Shown here one piece after another: positions 1 to 7,812 of a stretch of 64,000 bases of DNA. Under the pieces are notes generated by a model, which saw only the letters and a program-made list of their open reading frames with translations, searched no databases and had not been told where the DNA came from. The position numbers and the translations under genes are program-made. Position 1 is the first letter of the stretch, and each line of letters starts with the position of its first letter. Where the stretch lies: assembly GCA_036004405.1 (NCBI GenBank), contig DASYRM010000015.1, forward strand, positions 1 through 64,000, in the 5' to 3' direction. This stretch comes from DASYRM01 sp036004405. GTDB lineage: Bacteria; Acidobacteriota; Vicinamibacteria; Vicinamibacterales; UBA2999.

Positions 1-4
1 GGGG

Positions 5-883
5 ATGCGAACCGATCTGGTGGAAGCCATCACGGCCGCGGCCAACGGGCCCGGCGGCAGCCTGGCACAGGCGGCGCTCGTGATCGCGCGCGTAGAGTAT
101 CCGCGCCTCGATCCCGAGCCGTACCTGGCCATGCTCGACGCCATGGGCGAGGCCGCGCGACGGCACATCGAGCGCCATTCCGAGTGCACCGGCAGCTCGT
201 CGCCGGCGGCGTGCGTCCAGGCGCTCAACGCCTACCTCTTCGACGAGCTCGGGTTCGTCGGCAACCGGAAGCAGTACGAGGATCCGCGCAACAGCTGCCT
301 CAACGTCGTGCTCGAACGGCGCACCGGCATCCCCATCACGATGTCGGTGGTCTACATGGAGGTGGCGCGCCGCGCCGGCCTGCGCATCGACGGCGTCAAT
401 TTCCCCGGTCACTTCCTGGTGCGATGCTGCGAGGGCAGGCCGCGCACGGGCGCCGGGCTCATCATCGACCCGTTTCACGGCGGCGCGATGCTGACAGAGC
501 ACGATTGCCGCATGCTGCTGCAGCGCCACGTCGGCGATGAGGTGGCCTTCAGCAAGTCGCTGCTCGCATCGGCGACACGGCCGCAGGTGATCTCGCGGAT
601 GCTCCTGAACCTCAAGCGCCTCTACGTGCACATGCGCTCATTCCCGCAGGCGCGCGACGTCACCGAGATGCTGCTGGCGCTCACGCCCTCGTCGCTCAGC
701 GAGCTGCGCGACCGCGGCCTGCTCGCGTATCACCTGAACGACTTCACGTCCGCGCTGCGCGATCTGCAGGCCTATCTGAAACTCTCGAGCATGAGCGAGC
801 TCGACGACGACACGCGCGAGGAGCAGGAGCAGATCTGGGAGCACGTCAAAACGCTCCGGCGCCGCGTCGCGTCGCTGAACTAG
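5..883 (+). CDS. SirB1-like transglutaminase-fold/TPR protein
   Basis: 292 aa. The middle matches the SirB1/Transglut_core2 family: Cys98 in a CLNVVLERRTGIPI segment, His136 in FPGHFLVR and Asp155 in IIDPFHGG form the expected papain-like Cys-His-Asp set. The C-terminal ~80 residues are helical and TPR-like (alternating DRGLLAYHLNDFTSAL-type helices), as in other family members. The family is widespread but its substrate is not established. The start at base 5 is the first ATG, preceded by GGGG; a longer N-terminus outside the window cannot be excluded, but the length already fits the family. It ends 30 bp before the next gene on the same strand. Confidence 0.8.
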   Translation: MRTDLVEAITAAANGPGGSLAQAALVIARVEYPRLDPEPYLAMLDAMGEAARRHIERHSECTGSSSPAACVQALNAYLFDELGFVGNRKQYEDPRNSCLNVVLERRTGIPITMSVVYMEVARRAGLRIDGVNFPGHFLVRCCEGRPRTGAGLIIDPFHGGAMLTEHDCRMLLQRHVGDEVAFSKSLLASATRPQVISRMLLNLKRLYVHMRSFPQARDVTEMLLALTPSSLSELRDRGLLAYHLNDFTSALRDLQAYLKLSSMSELDDDTREEQEQIWEHVKTLRRRVASLN

Positions 884-898
884 CTCGACCTCCCGCCG

Positions 899-904
899 TA
901 TACT
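899..904 (+). promoter_or_regulatory. Candidate -10 box (TATACT), leaderless start
   Basis: TATACT ends 9 bases before the ATG at 914, and there is no Shine-Dalgarno sequence between them. With the usual 6-8 base distance from -10 to transcript start, the mRNA would begin almost at the ATG. The -35 position holds only a weak CTGAAC. Inference from sequence only. Confidence 0.35.
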
Positions 905-913
905 CTGCGAACC

Positions 914-1636
914 ATGGCACATTTCGAACGAATCATTGCAGCGCTGGCCCTGGTGAGCCTGGCCGCGCCGGCCACGCAGGGCGAAGTACTCGAGAAGTCG
1001 CGCAAGGTGGCGGGCGTCACGGTCCAGTACAAGGTGGTGCTGCCCACGGGCTACGACGCCGCCAAGGCGTACCCGGCCATCATCGCCCTCGGCGGCGGGC
1101 CGCAGACGATGAACACCGTGGACGGTCTGCTCAATCGCAACCTGCGCGCCGAGGCCGAAAAGCGTGGCTACATCGTGATTGCGCCGGCGGCGCCGGACGG
1201 CGAGCTCTTCTTCGAGAGCGGCGCGCGGATCTTTCCGGAATTCCTGAAGGCGATCCTGGCCGACTACAAGATTCAGGACGGCAAGTTCCACATCGCCGGG
1301 CCGTCGAACGGCGGCATTGCCGCGTTCCACGTGGCCGCGGCCAACCCGCATTACTTCCTGTCGGTCACCGCCTTCCCGGGCTACATGTGGCAACCGAGCC
1401 CGGCGAAGCTGCAGGCCATCTCGAAGATGTGCGTGTTCATGTACGTCGGCGAGAACGACGACTACATGTGGCATCCCGAGATGAAGCGCGAGGCCGAGTT
1501 CCTGCGCTCCCAGGGGACCGTGGCGCGCTACACCGTGGAGAAGGGGCAGCCGCACCGCATCGAAACGCTGGCGGGCGTCAACGCGTCGAGGTTGTTCGAC
1601 GGGTTCGAGGAAACGAAGAAGGGGTGCAACAAGTAG
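914..1636 (+). CDS. Secreted alpha/beta-hydrolase (esterase-like)
   Basis: 240 aa with a signal peptide of about 22 residues (hydrophobic AALALVSLAAPA, then ATQG). The mature part looks like an alpha/beta hydrolase of the esterase/PHB-depolymerase-like type: a GGG oxyanion segment near residues 60-62, nucleophile elbow GPSNGG with Ser131, and a late His214 (GQPHRIE) as candidate catalytic base. Probably periplasmic or secreted; substrate unknown. Its 3' end abuts the truncated nucleotidyltransferase remnant on the opposite strand, with only a few bases between, suggesting a deletion joint there. Confidence 0.72.
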   Translation: MAHFERIIAALALVSLAAPATQGEVLEKSRKVAGVTVQYKVVLPTGYDAAKAYPAIIALGGGPQTMNTVDGLLNRNLRAEAEKRGYIVIAPAAPDGELFFESGARIFPEFLKAILADYKIQDGKFHIAGPSNGGIAAFHVAAANPHYFLSVTAFPGYMWQPSPAKLQAISKMCVFMYVGENDDYMWHPEMKREAEFLRSQGTVARYTVEKGQPHRIETLAGVNASRLFDGFEETKKGCNK

Positions 1637-1639
1637 CGA

Positions 1640-1867
1640 AGACGCTACCGCGAGCCGATGACGGTCATCTCCGGCGGCCCGCATCGCCGCGGCAAAATCC
1701 GCCGGTGAGTCCGGCGTCAAGCGAATCGTGACGTCTACGTCGGCGCTGAGCCGCGGCACGCCGTAGACCACGACGGCCTGCGCTCCGAACACGTACCACG
1801 GCCCCCACGACGCCAGCACGCGCGCCAGCGCCGCCAGGAGCTCACGCGCGGCGGGCTCGACCGGCAC
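1640..1867 (-). pseudogene. Truncated nucleotidyltransferase (AbiEii-like) remnant
   Basis: From a start at 1867 the reading gives a recognisable nucleotidyltransferase N-terminus: WYVFGAQAVVVYGVPRLSADVDV, including the GAQAVVVYG strand-turn and the catalytic-type DVD. Similarity stops after about 66 residues (FAAAMRAAG); beyond that the frame only runs antisense through the hydrolase at 914-1636. An intact family member should be about 170-260 aa with further charged and hydrophobic strands, so this is a 3'-deleted remnant. Its start overlaps the end of the 85-aa partner by 26 bases. Compare the intact cassette at 61318-62366. The exact break point is approximate. Confidence 0.6.
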
Positions 1868-2099
1868 GCGTCAGCAGCTCCGACAACCGGATGTGCGCCT
1901 GGAGATCCGCCTCCCGCTGTTCGGCGCTGGGCCAACCCGGGACCTGCTGGAGGACTTGACGGCGGAGCTCGTCGGCGATCCGAAGCGCTTCCGCCGAACC
2001 CAGCCGCTTCACTTGCTGGCCCCAGTAGCGATCCTTCGCCTCACGGGCCGCCCTCCAATCCCTGGACACGAACTCGCGAATGCCGCGCGTGATCGCCAT
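1842..2099 (-). CDS. Small partner protein of the nucleotidyltransferase cassette
   Basis: 85 aa, basic and helical (REFVSRDWRAAREAKDRYW, then a Leu/Arg-rich helix with ADELRRQVLQQ). No named domain recognised. It directly precedes and overlaps the truncated nucleotidyltransferase, the usual position of an antitoxin or accessory protein in AbiEii-like two-gene cassettes, so an antitoxin-like role is inferred from position only. With the toxin-like partner truncated it may be an orphan. Whether it is still expressed is unclear. Confidence 0.5.
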   Translation of the reverse strand: MAITRGIREFVSRDWRAAREAKDRYWGQQVKRLGSAEALRIADELRRQVLQQVPGWPSAEQREADLQAHIRLSELLTRAGRARRA

Positions 2100-2108
2100 C
2101 TCGTCATC

Positions 2109-2840
2109 CTATCTCGCCTGCCTCACGTGGCGCTCACCCAGCGCCTGCAGCAGCCCCACTGCCCACGCCGCGGCAAGCACGATGAAGCACCCGACCGCGA
2201 GCTGCGAATAGCGGTCGACCAGCAGCCCCATCGTCCATCCGTACAATTCGGTCAGGGTGCTGGCGTCGCTGAGGCCTCGATCGTCCTCTCCGAACGGCAG
2301 CCGTCCCGTGGCGCCGGACCAGGTGGTGCGCACGTCCATGAACGCCAGCGCGCCGATGGCCAGACACACCCAGCGCAGATGCTCGCGTCGCAGCGGATGA
2401 TCGGCACGTGCGTACGTCGTCAGCATCAGCACGCTGCCAAGCACGAAGCAGCCGCCGTCGCCCATGAACGTGAACAGCTGGCGCGCGTAGAGCGGATGCA
2501 GGGCAAACGTGCCCGCGAGGGCCACGCCGAGGACAGCAGTCGCGGCCACGACCCAGAACCAGCGTTCGATCTGCCACGCGCGATACGCGCCAACGGCAAG
2601 CGCCCCCGCGAGCACCAGCGTGACCAGCGGGGAGCGCTCGGAACCGATCGGCGTGATCCAGGGGCCCGGAAAGGCCGCGAAGCCGGTGAGCCAGGCCGCC
2701 GCCGCGTGGCCGCTCTCGTGCACCCACATGGTGATCATGCGGACCGGCCCGGGGATGACGGCCGTCGCGAGGCGCGCCCCGATGAGCGCGCCAGGAAGTG
2801 CCAGCGCGCGCACGTACAGCTCCCGGCCGGAGTCGTCCAC
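2109..2840 (-). CDS. Membrane zinc-metallopeptidase-like protein (M50-type)
   Basis: 243 aa, about six hydrophobic segments. An HESGH motif (His41-Glu42...His45) lies in the membrane-proximal segment ITMWVHESGHAAAAW, the HExxH signature seen in M50/site-2-like membrane peptidases. No clear NPDG-type second motif is seen, so the third metal ligand is unassigned. It may be a divergent M50 relative rather than a true intramembrane protease. It lies 3 bases downstream of the next gene on this strand (stop at 2844), suggesting cotranscription. Confidence 0.55.
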   Translation of the reverse strand: MDDSGRELYVRALALPGALIGARLATAVIPGPVRMITMWVHESGHAAAAWLTGFAAFPGPWITPIGSERSPLVTLVLAGALAVGAYRAWQIERWFWVVAATAVLGVALAGTFALHPLYARQLFTFMGDGGCFVLGSVLMLTTYARADHPLRREHLRWVCLAIGALAFMDVRTTWSGATGRLPFGEDDRGLSDASTLTELYGWTMGLLVDRYSQLAVGCFIVLAAAWAVGLLQALGERHVRQAR

Positions 2841-2843
2841 GCC

Positions 2844-3719
2844 TTATTTATCGGCGGGCGGCGCGATCGTCGTAGCCGTATCGACTGTGAACTTCCGGTA
2901 ATTCGAGAACTCGATGGTGCCGCTCTGGAGGTAGCGCTTGAGCATCAGCACGCGCGCCTTGATGGTGTAGTCGGCGCGCGCCGGCAGCCACACCTCGCCG
3001 TTCACGAACCGACGCGTGAACGTCATCACGGTGCCGGTGTTCATGCGCGCCAGCAGGCCGAAGCCGATGTTGGCGTCGCGGATCGCCTCGACGTTCAGCT
3101 TCACCAGCTCGTGGTCGGTTTCGCTGATCCAGGCACGGCAGCGGAAGTACTGCATCCACTTCCCCTCGCGCGTGACCGGGCGCGAGTTCGGCCTCGGCTC
3201 GAGCGTCAGGGCGATCGTGTCGTGCCCGTCGATGCGCTCGCGTCCTGCCATGGCGATGTCGTAGACCACGAAGATGTCGTTGATACGGGCAAGCGCCTCT
3301 TTCCGGTTCTGTTCGTAGGCGCGCGTATCCTTGGCGCGGTCGGCCGGATTCTGCGACGACAACCGCCTGGCCACCGCTTCGGCGGTCTTCTGCCGCTCCG
3401 CGTCCTGGCGCGCGACCTCCGCCTCGGTCTTGCGCCGCCCGTCCTCTTCGAGCACGCGCTCCCAGCGCTCGTCTTCGCCGGGCAGCGCCGGGTAGCTCTC
3501 GACCACCTTCACCTTTTCGCTGCGGACGCGACCGGCGCCATCCAGCTTCCGCTCCCGCTGCGTCTCCACGTAGATGTACGACCGCTGCCGCTCGTTGTCC
3601 GTCTGGAGTCGCGTGCGCGCCTGCGCCAGGAACGGCTGTAGCTCCGGCAACGGCCGCTCCTGGGCGGCCAGCCCCGCGAGGAGGAGGGTGACGGCGAGCA
3701 GGAGGGTCACAAACTTCAT
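2844..3719 (-). CDS. Secreted protein of unknown function
   Basis: 291 aa from the ATG at 3719 (MKFVTLLLAVTLLLAG...), which begins a clean signal peptide; the longer in-frame start at 3851 adds an Arg-rich leader that is not credible. The mature protein is charged and helical at its N-terminal half (many Glu/Arg/Gln), then beta-rich with FTRRFVNGEVWLPARADYTI, a pattern like outer-membrane lipoprotein-sorting/LolA-fold proteins common in Acidobacteriota. Function unknown. It is followed at 3 bp by the M50-like membrane protein. Confidence 0.65.
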   Translation of the reverse strand: MKFVTLLLAVTLLLAGLAAQERPLPELQPFLAQARTRLQTDNERQRSYIYVETQRERKLDGAGRVRSEKVKVVESYPALPGEDERWERVLEEDGRRKTEAEVARQDAERQKTAEAVARRLSSQNPADRAKDTRAYEQNRKEALARINDIFVVYDIAMAGRERIDGHDTIALTLEPRPNSRPVTREGKWMQYFRCRAWISETDHELVKLNVEAIRDANIGFGLLARMNTGTVMTFTRRFVNGEVWLPARADYTIKARVLMLKRYLQSGTIEFSNYRKFTVDTATTIAPPADK

Positions 3720-3872
3720 CGTAACGGCCTTCGGTCGGTTGCCAGTCCGCGCATTGCCTTGCCCCGTGGCTGAGCTGGTGCCTCCGATGGAGGTCTCGAG
3801 CGTCCGCTGGCGAGGGCAAAGCAAGCGCGTGCAGGTCCATCTAATCCCCATGAAATCAGCGGGTTATCTTTC

Positions 3873-3888
3873 TGGCACGGCGGCTGCT
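3873..3888 (+). promoter_or_regulatory. Sigma-54-like promoter (-24/-12)
   Basis: TGGCACGGCGGCTGCT matches the sigma-54 consensus TGGCACG-N4-TTGCW with one mismatch (C for the first T of TTGC) and the required GG-N10-GC spacing. It would start transcription about 42 bases before the ATG at 3941, and a strong AGGAGG ribosome site lies at 3930-3935. The identical 15-mer core recurs before the paralogue (4428-4443), although flanking bases differ. Experimental support is lacking. Confidence 0.6.
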
Positions 3889-3940
3889 CTAGAGACCGGC
3901 ATCCCCACTGGCCGGGCGGGACCGGCATCAGGAGGCTGAG

Positions 3941-4282
3941 ATGGGACGTTTTGCTGGTTGGACACTTGGAGTCATTTTCGCGCTGGCCATCAGCGTCGCG
4001 CCTGCCGCTGCCGACACCCGCTGGAGCGTTGGCGTGCACATCGGAAGCGGACCGGTGTACTACCCGCCGGTCTATCGCGAGCGGGTCTACTACCCGCCGC
4101 CGGTGTACCGCGAACGGGTCTACTACCCGGTGCGTGAGCGGGTGTATTACCCGCCGGTCTACCGCGAGCGCGTGATCGTCGTGAACGGGCGGCACGACAA
4201 CGGCAAACACAAGGGTTGGTACAAACACAACCGCGGCCGCGACTGGCGCGACGAGCGGTACGATCGCGACCGCCGCTGGTAG
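3941..4282 (+). CDS. Small secreted Tyr/Pro/Arg-rich repeat protein (copy 1)
   Basis: 113 aa. A signal peptide (MGRFAGWTLGVIFALAISVAPAAA) is followed by TRWSVGVHIG and then four tandem repeats of the pattern (V)YYPPVYRERV, and a basic His/Asp/Arg-rich tail. No known domain. It is a paralogue of the gene at 4491: the signal region and the TRWSVGVH block are nearly identical, while the repeat region has diverged. Good ribosome site (GGAGG, 5 bases before ATG). It sits behind a sigma-54-like promoter and before a strong hairpin. Possibly a surface or cell-wall-associated protein; function unknown. Confidence 0.7.
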   Translation: MGRFAGWTLGVIFALAISVAPAAADTRWSVGVHIGSGPVYYPPVYRERVYYPPPVYRERVYYPVRERVYYPPVYRERVIVVNGRHDNGKHKGWYKHNRGRDWRDERYDRDRRW

Positions 4283-4292
4283 TGACACGGAT

Positions 4293-4317
4293 GGGCCGGA
4301 CCACCCGGGTCCGGCCC
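4293..4317 (+). terminator. Strong hairpin after copy 1
   Basis: GGGCCGGACC, 5-base loop ACCCG, GGTCCGGCCC: a perfect 10-bp stem starting 11 bases after the stop at 4282. There is no T-run afterwards, so it may be a Rho-independent terminator of the weak high-GC type or an mRNA-stabilising 3' hairpin. Confidence 0.55.
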
Positions 4318-4427
4318 CGTCCAACGGCCCGGCTTGTGACCGCCTCGGAGGGCTACGCGTCCTCCAATGAGCCCAGGCTCGAGCAGTCGATACGGCGGTT
4401 TTCCTTGATAATCAGTCCCAAGCCCTT

Positions 4428-4443
4428 TGGCACGGCGGCTGCA
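4428..4443 (+). promoter_or_regulatory. Sigma-54-like promoter (-24/-12), copy 2
   Basis: TGGCACGGCGGCTGCA, the same core as at 3873-3888, with GG-N10-GC spacing and one mismatch to the consensus. It lies about 48 bases before the ATG at 4491, similar to the 55 bases in copy 1. An AGGAGG ribosome site lies at 4480-4485. Confidence 0.6.
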
Positions 4444-4490
4444 CTCATTACTCCGTCATTCGCCGGCGGGGACCGGCTGCAGGAGGCTGA

Positions 4491-4880
4491 ATGGGACGCG
4501 TTGTTGGTTGGACTCTGGGAATCGTTTTCGCGCTGGCCCTCAGCGCGGCGCCTGCCGCCGCCCAGACGCGTTGGAGCGTCGGCGTTCACGTCGGTGGCGG
4601 GGGCTACTACGGTCCGGTGTATTACCCGCCGGTCTACCGGGCGCCGGTGTATCGAGTGCCGGTCTACGACCCGTACTACGAGCCTTACTACGATCCGTAC
4701 TACTACCGGCCGGTTTATCGCGAGTACCGCCCCGTCTACCGCGACCGTGTCGTGATCGTCGGCGGCGGCCGCTACGACCGTGGCCGCTACTACGGGCGCA
4801 ACGACCGAGGGCGAGATTACGATCGCGGCCGGGGCTACGATCGAGACCGCGGCTATCGCGGCGGCGGACGTCGCCGGTAA
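4491..4880 (+). CDS. Small secreted Tyr/Pro/Arg-rich repeat protein (copy 2)
   Basis: 129 aa. Signal peptide ending APAAA, a TRWSVGVHVGGGGYYG block, then degenerate VYYPPVYR/VYDPYYEPYY repeats and a Gly/Arg/Asp/Tyr-rich tail (YDRGRYYGRNDRGRDYDRG). Tandem paralogue of the gene at 3941. The tail resembles low-complexity RG/YG-rich proteins that can be sticky or phase-separating, but that is only analogy. No known domain. It is followed directly by a family-1 palindrome. Confidence 0.7.
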   Translation: MGRVVGWTLGIVFALALSAAPAAAQTRWSVGVHVGGGGYYGPVYYPPVYRAPVYRVPVYDPYYEPYYDPYYYRPVYREYRPVYRDRVVIVGGGRYDRGRYYGRNDRGRDYDRGRGYDRDRGYRGGGRRR

Positions 4881-4884
4881 TCAC

Positions 4885-4946
4885 GGGCCGCCTGAAGGCG
4901 GCCCCCACGACTGAAGGCAACCCCCACGACGGAAGGCGGCCCCTAC
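4885..4946. repeat. Family-1 palindrome plus degenerate half copies
   Basis: GGGCCGCCT-GA-AGGCGGCCC at 4885-4904 is a perfect 9-bp stem with a two-base loop, followed by two decayed half copies that end in GGCGGCCCCTACG. It sits between the convergent genes at 4880 and 4943. The TAG stop of the minus-strand M20 peptidase (4943-4945) is read from the CCCTACG flank. Confidence 0.75.
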
Positions 4947-6313
4947 GACAGTTGGGCAATCTGGTCGTAGAGGAACGCCGACGCGATGATGCCGTTGTGG
5001 AAGTTCCCCAGATCCAGCTTTTCGTCGGGCGCATGCGCGTTCTCGTCGGGTAATCCGACGCCGAACAGCACGCTCGGCACGCCGAGCTCTTCCTGAAACG
5101 TGGAGACCACCGGAATCGAGCCGCCTTCGCGGTTGAAGACCGGCGTCTTGCCGAACCCGAGCTCGATGGCTTTGCCCGCGGCGCGCACGTACTTGTTGTC
5201 GAACTCGGTCATCCACGGCTTGCCGCCGTGCATGCGCGTCAGCTTCAGCTCCACCGTCTTCGGCGCGATCTTGTTCAAGTAGGCTTCGAACAGGCTCGCC
5301 ACCTTGTCCGGGTGCTGGTCCGGCACCAGGCGCATGCTCACCTTGGCCATCGCCGTGGCCGGCAGCACCGTCTTGGCGCCCTCGCCGGTAAACCCTGACA
5401 GCAGGCCGTTCACCTCGAACGTCGGCCGCGCCCACACGCGCTCGAGCGTCGAATAGCCCGACTCGCCGAACAGCCGCGGCGCGCCCAGATCCTTGCGGTA
5501 CTTCGTCTCGTTGAACGGCAGCTTCTTCCACTCGGCGCGCTCGGCGTCGCTCAGCGCGCGGACGTCGTCGTAGAAGCCGGGAATCTTGACGTGCCCGCTG
5601 CGGTCTTTCATCTGCGCCAGGATCTGCCCGAGCACGAAGGCGGGGTTGGCCACCGCGCCGCCAAACGATCCTGAGTGCAGGTCGCTTTTCGTGCCCCGCA
5701 GATCGATCTGGAAGTAGGCCAGGCCCCGCAGGCCGTAGCAGATCGACGGGATGCCGCGGTCGAACATCGGCGAATCCGAGATGACGACCACGTCGGCGGC
5801 GAGCTCCTGCTTGTGCGAGCGCACGAACTCGTCCAGGTGCACGCTGCCCACTTCCTCTTCGCCCTCGATGAAGAACTTGATGTTCACCGGCAGGCTCCCG
5901 TTCTTCTTCAGGTGCGCCTCCACGGCTTTGATGTGCATGAACACCTGGCCCTTGTCGTCGGCGGCGCCGCGCGCGTAGATCTCGCCGTCGCGCACCGTCG
6001 CTTCGAACGGCGGGCTCGTCCACAGGTTTACCGGGTCCACGGGCTGCACATCGTAGTGGCCGTAAAAGAGAATCGTCGGCTTGCCGGGCGCGTTGAGCCA
6101 GTCGCCGTACACCACCGGGTTGCCCGGCGTGTCGATCAGCTTCACGTTCTCGAGGCCGGCAGCGCGGCACGAGTCGGCGGTCCACTCCGCGGCGCGGCGG
6201 ACGTCGCCGGCATGCTCGGGCAGCGCCGAAATGCTGGGGATCGCGAGGTACTGCTTGAGCTCGTCGATGTACCGATCGCGATTGACGTTGATGAAATCGA
6301 CTACCTGATTCAT
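4943..6313 (-). CDS. M20 family metallo-dipeptidase
   Basis: 456 aa from ATG 6313. Canonical M20/M25/M40 metal-site motifs in order: FYGHYDVQP (His86, Asp88), GAADDKG (Asp119/120), FFIEGEEEVGS (catalytic/metal Glu near 152-154), VISDSP, and TKSDLHSG in the dimerisation lid domain. Closest in layout to cytosolic non-specific dipeptidases (CNDP-like) and related di-zinc exopeptidases; it likely hydrolyses dipeptides in the cytoplasm. The start overlaps the stop of the MBL gene upstream (ATGA at 6310-6313), so the two are translationally coupled; the in-frame ATG six codons earlier is less likely. Confidence 0.88.
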   Translation of the reverse strand: MNQVVDFINVNRDRYIDELKQYLAIPSISALPEHAGDVRRAAEWTADSCRAAGLENVKLIDTPGNPVVYGDWLNAPGKPTILFYGHYDVQPVDPVNLWTSPPFEATVRDGEIYARGAADDKGQVFMHIKAVEAHLKKNGSLPVNIKFFIEGEEEVGSVHLDEFVRSHKQELAADVVVISDSPMFDRGIPSICYGLRGLAYFQIDLRGTKSDLHSGSFGGAVANPAFVLGQILAQMKDRSGHVKIPGFYDDVRALSDAERAEWKKLPFNETKYRKDLGAPRLFGESGYSTLERVWARPTFEVNGLLSGFTGEGAKTVLPATAMAKVSMRLVPDQHPDKVASLFEAYLNKIAPKTVELKLTRMHGGKPWMTEFDNKYVRAAGKAIELGFGKTPVFNREGGSIPVVSTFQEELGVPSVLFGVGLPDENAHAPDEKLDLGNFHNGIIASAFLYDQIAQLS

Positions 6314-7107
6314 GCGCCCATGATATGCCACGCCTCGCCGTCGCGGCGGGCGCGGCCGTCGCGCTCGAGTTTCACCAGGTGCGCGAGCACTCCCTGCCTG
6401 GCCATCGGCAGCAGCTTCTCCGAGAGCGCCCGGTAGACGTCGGCCGTGATCTCGTCCGCGGTCGTGGCGCCTTCGAGCATCGACTCCACGATCTGGCGCT
6501 CACGCGCGAGGCGGTGCTGGACGTAGCGGCGCAGCAGCGGCTCGGGATCCTGGATCACGGGCCCATGCGACGGCAGCAGCCGGGCGGGCGCCAGCCGCAG
6601 CACGCTCTCGATGGACGCGAGGTAGTCAGACAGATCGCCGCGCAGCTCGAACGGAATCCACACAGTGGCGCCGCTCTGCGCCAGGTCGCCGCAATAGAGC
6701 GAACGGCCGGCCTCGTCCCAGAAGCACAGATGATCGGGCGCGTGCCCTGGCGTGTGCAGCGCGGTCAACGCTCCATCGCCGGCCTCGATCAGCTCGCCTG
6801 GCACGATCGGGTCCCAGTCCACAGGCCACTTCGCATCACGCCCGGGCCACGGCATCTTTCGGAAGCGGACGCCGGGAAACCGGTCGCGCAGGGCGAGCGC
6901 ACCGGAGGAGTGGTCGCCGTGCGCGTGCGTCACCAGCACCTGCGCCAGCGGCGTCCCGTCCAGCGCGCCGGCCAGTGCCTCGAGGTGACGGGCGTCTCCA
7001 GTTCCGGCGTCGATGAGCGTGGTGACGCGCCCCTTGAGGAGCCACGTCCAGTTGCCGTCCCCGGTCATGGGACCCGGGTTGTGCGCGTGGATGGCGACCG
7101 GCTCCAT
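6310..7107 (-). CDS. MBL-fold metallo-hydrolase (LACTB2-like)
   Basis: 265 aa. Metal motif THAHGDHSSG (His61, His63, Asp65, His66), then TPGHAPDH, CGDLAQSG and LPSHGP give the full metallo-beta-lactamase ligand set. A C-terminal helical winged-helix-like segment (TTADEITADVYRALSEKLLPMARQGVLAHLVKLERDG) is typical of LACTB2/beta-lactamase-like-2 hydrolases. Substrate unknown; relatives act as ribonucleases or thioesterases. The stop overlaps the start of the M20 peptidase. Confidence 0.82.
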   Translation of the reverse strand: MEPVAIHAHNPGPMTGDGNWTWLLKGRVTTLIDAGTGDARHLEALAGALDGTPLAQVLVTHAHGDHSSGALALRDRFPGVRFRKMPWPGRDAKWPVDWDPIVPGELIEAGDGALTALHTPGHAPDHLCFWDEAGRSLYCGDLAQSGATVWIPFELRGDLSDYLASIESVLRLAPARLLPSHGPVIQDPEPLLRRYVQHRLARERQIVESMLEGATTADEITADVYRALSEKLLPMARQGVLAHLVKLERDGRARRDGEAWHIMGA

Positions 7108-7110
7108 CGG

Positions 7111-7812
7111 CTATTTGGACGACTCGCGGACGGGTGGCGTGCTGGCGTGCGCGACGAACGAGAGCGCGAAGTAGTAGACCGGAAAGGCCAGCGACGCGAG
7201 CACCAGCGTCCGGGACACCTGCGGGTACTGCCACAGAATCGCAATCCCCGTCGCGCCCCACACTGAGGCCAGCACGTTGGTGGTGCGCGGGAGGATCGTG
7301 GTCCTCGATGGGTAGATGTAGCGGATGGGCACGAACACCATCACGGCCAGGCCGAGCAGGATGACGGCGTTGACGTCGGGCGACAGCTGGAGAACGAAGA
7401 GGTAGGCCACCACGATGTTCCAATACGACGGAAAGCCGGTGAAGAAGTGATCGCTGGTCTTCGCCTTCATGTGGCTGAAGCCGTAGCCGCTCGACAGCAG
7501 CATGGCCCACGGCACCACGTTCGTCCACGGATCCACCACCAGCAGAGCGCGCCAGACGATCAGCGCCGGCACGAACACGTAGGCCAGGTAGTCGACGAGA
7601 TCATCGAGCTTCGAGCCGCTGAACCACGGCAGCCGCTCCGACACGCCCGCCGCGCGCGCCAGCACACCGTCGGTCGCATCGACGAACACCTGGGCCGACA
7701 GGTAGAGGAAGGCGGTCCGGAAGTCGTGATCGATGGCCGCCTGGGCCGCGAGAAAGACGAGGATGAAGCCGCTGGCGGTGTAGAGATGTACCAGCCACGC
7801 AGCGGCGGTCAC
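7111..7812 (-). CDS. pcs: Phosphatidylcholine synthase
   Basis: 233 aa from GTG 7812. CDP-alcohol phosphotransferase signature DGVLARAAGVSERLPWFSG followed by KLDDLVDY (pattern DG-x2-AR-x-G-x3-D-x3-D) and the FTGFPSYWN segment are characteristic of bacterial Pcs, which condenses CDP-diacylglycerol with choline in the membrane in one step. About seven to eight hydrophobic segments. Length fits the family (about 230-250). The GTG start overlaps the thyX stop (GTGA), so it is the last gene of def-thyX-pcs. A related CDP-alcohol transferase specificity cannot be excluded from sequence alone. Confidence 0.8.
   Translation of the reverse strand: MTAAAWLVHLYTASGFILVFLAAQAAIDHDFRTAFLYLSAQVFVDATDGVLARAAGVSERLPWFSGSKLDDLVDYLAYVFVPALIVWRALLVVDPWTNVVPWAMLLSSGYGFSHMKAKTSDHFFTGFPSYWNIVVAYLFVLQLSPDVNAVILLGLAVMVFVPIRYIYPSRTTILPRTTNVLASVWGATGIAILWQYPQVSRTLVLASLAFPVYYFALSFVAHASTPPVRESSK

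Noticed and set aside
62..78. A sigma-54-like TGGCAC..GC match near base 63
   Set aside because: Lies inside the SirB1-like coding region and the -12 half reads GCGC rather than TTGC.
638..1867. A 409-codon minus-strand frame starting with the nucleotidyltransferase N-terminus
   Set aside because: Only about the first 66 codons resemble a real protein; the rest is antisense to the hydrolase at 914-1636 and the SirB1-like gene.
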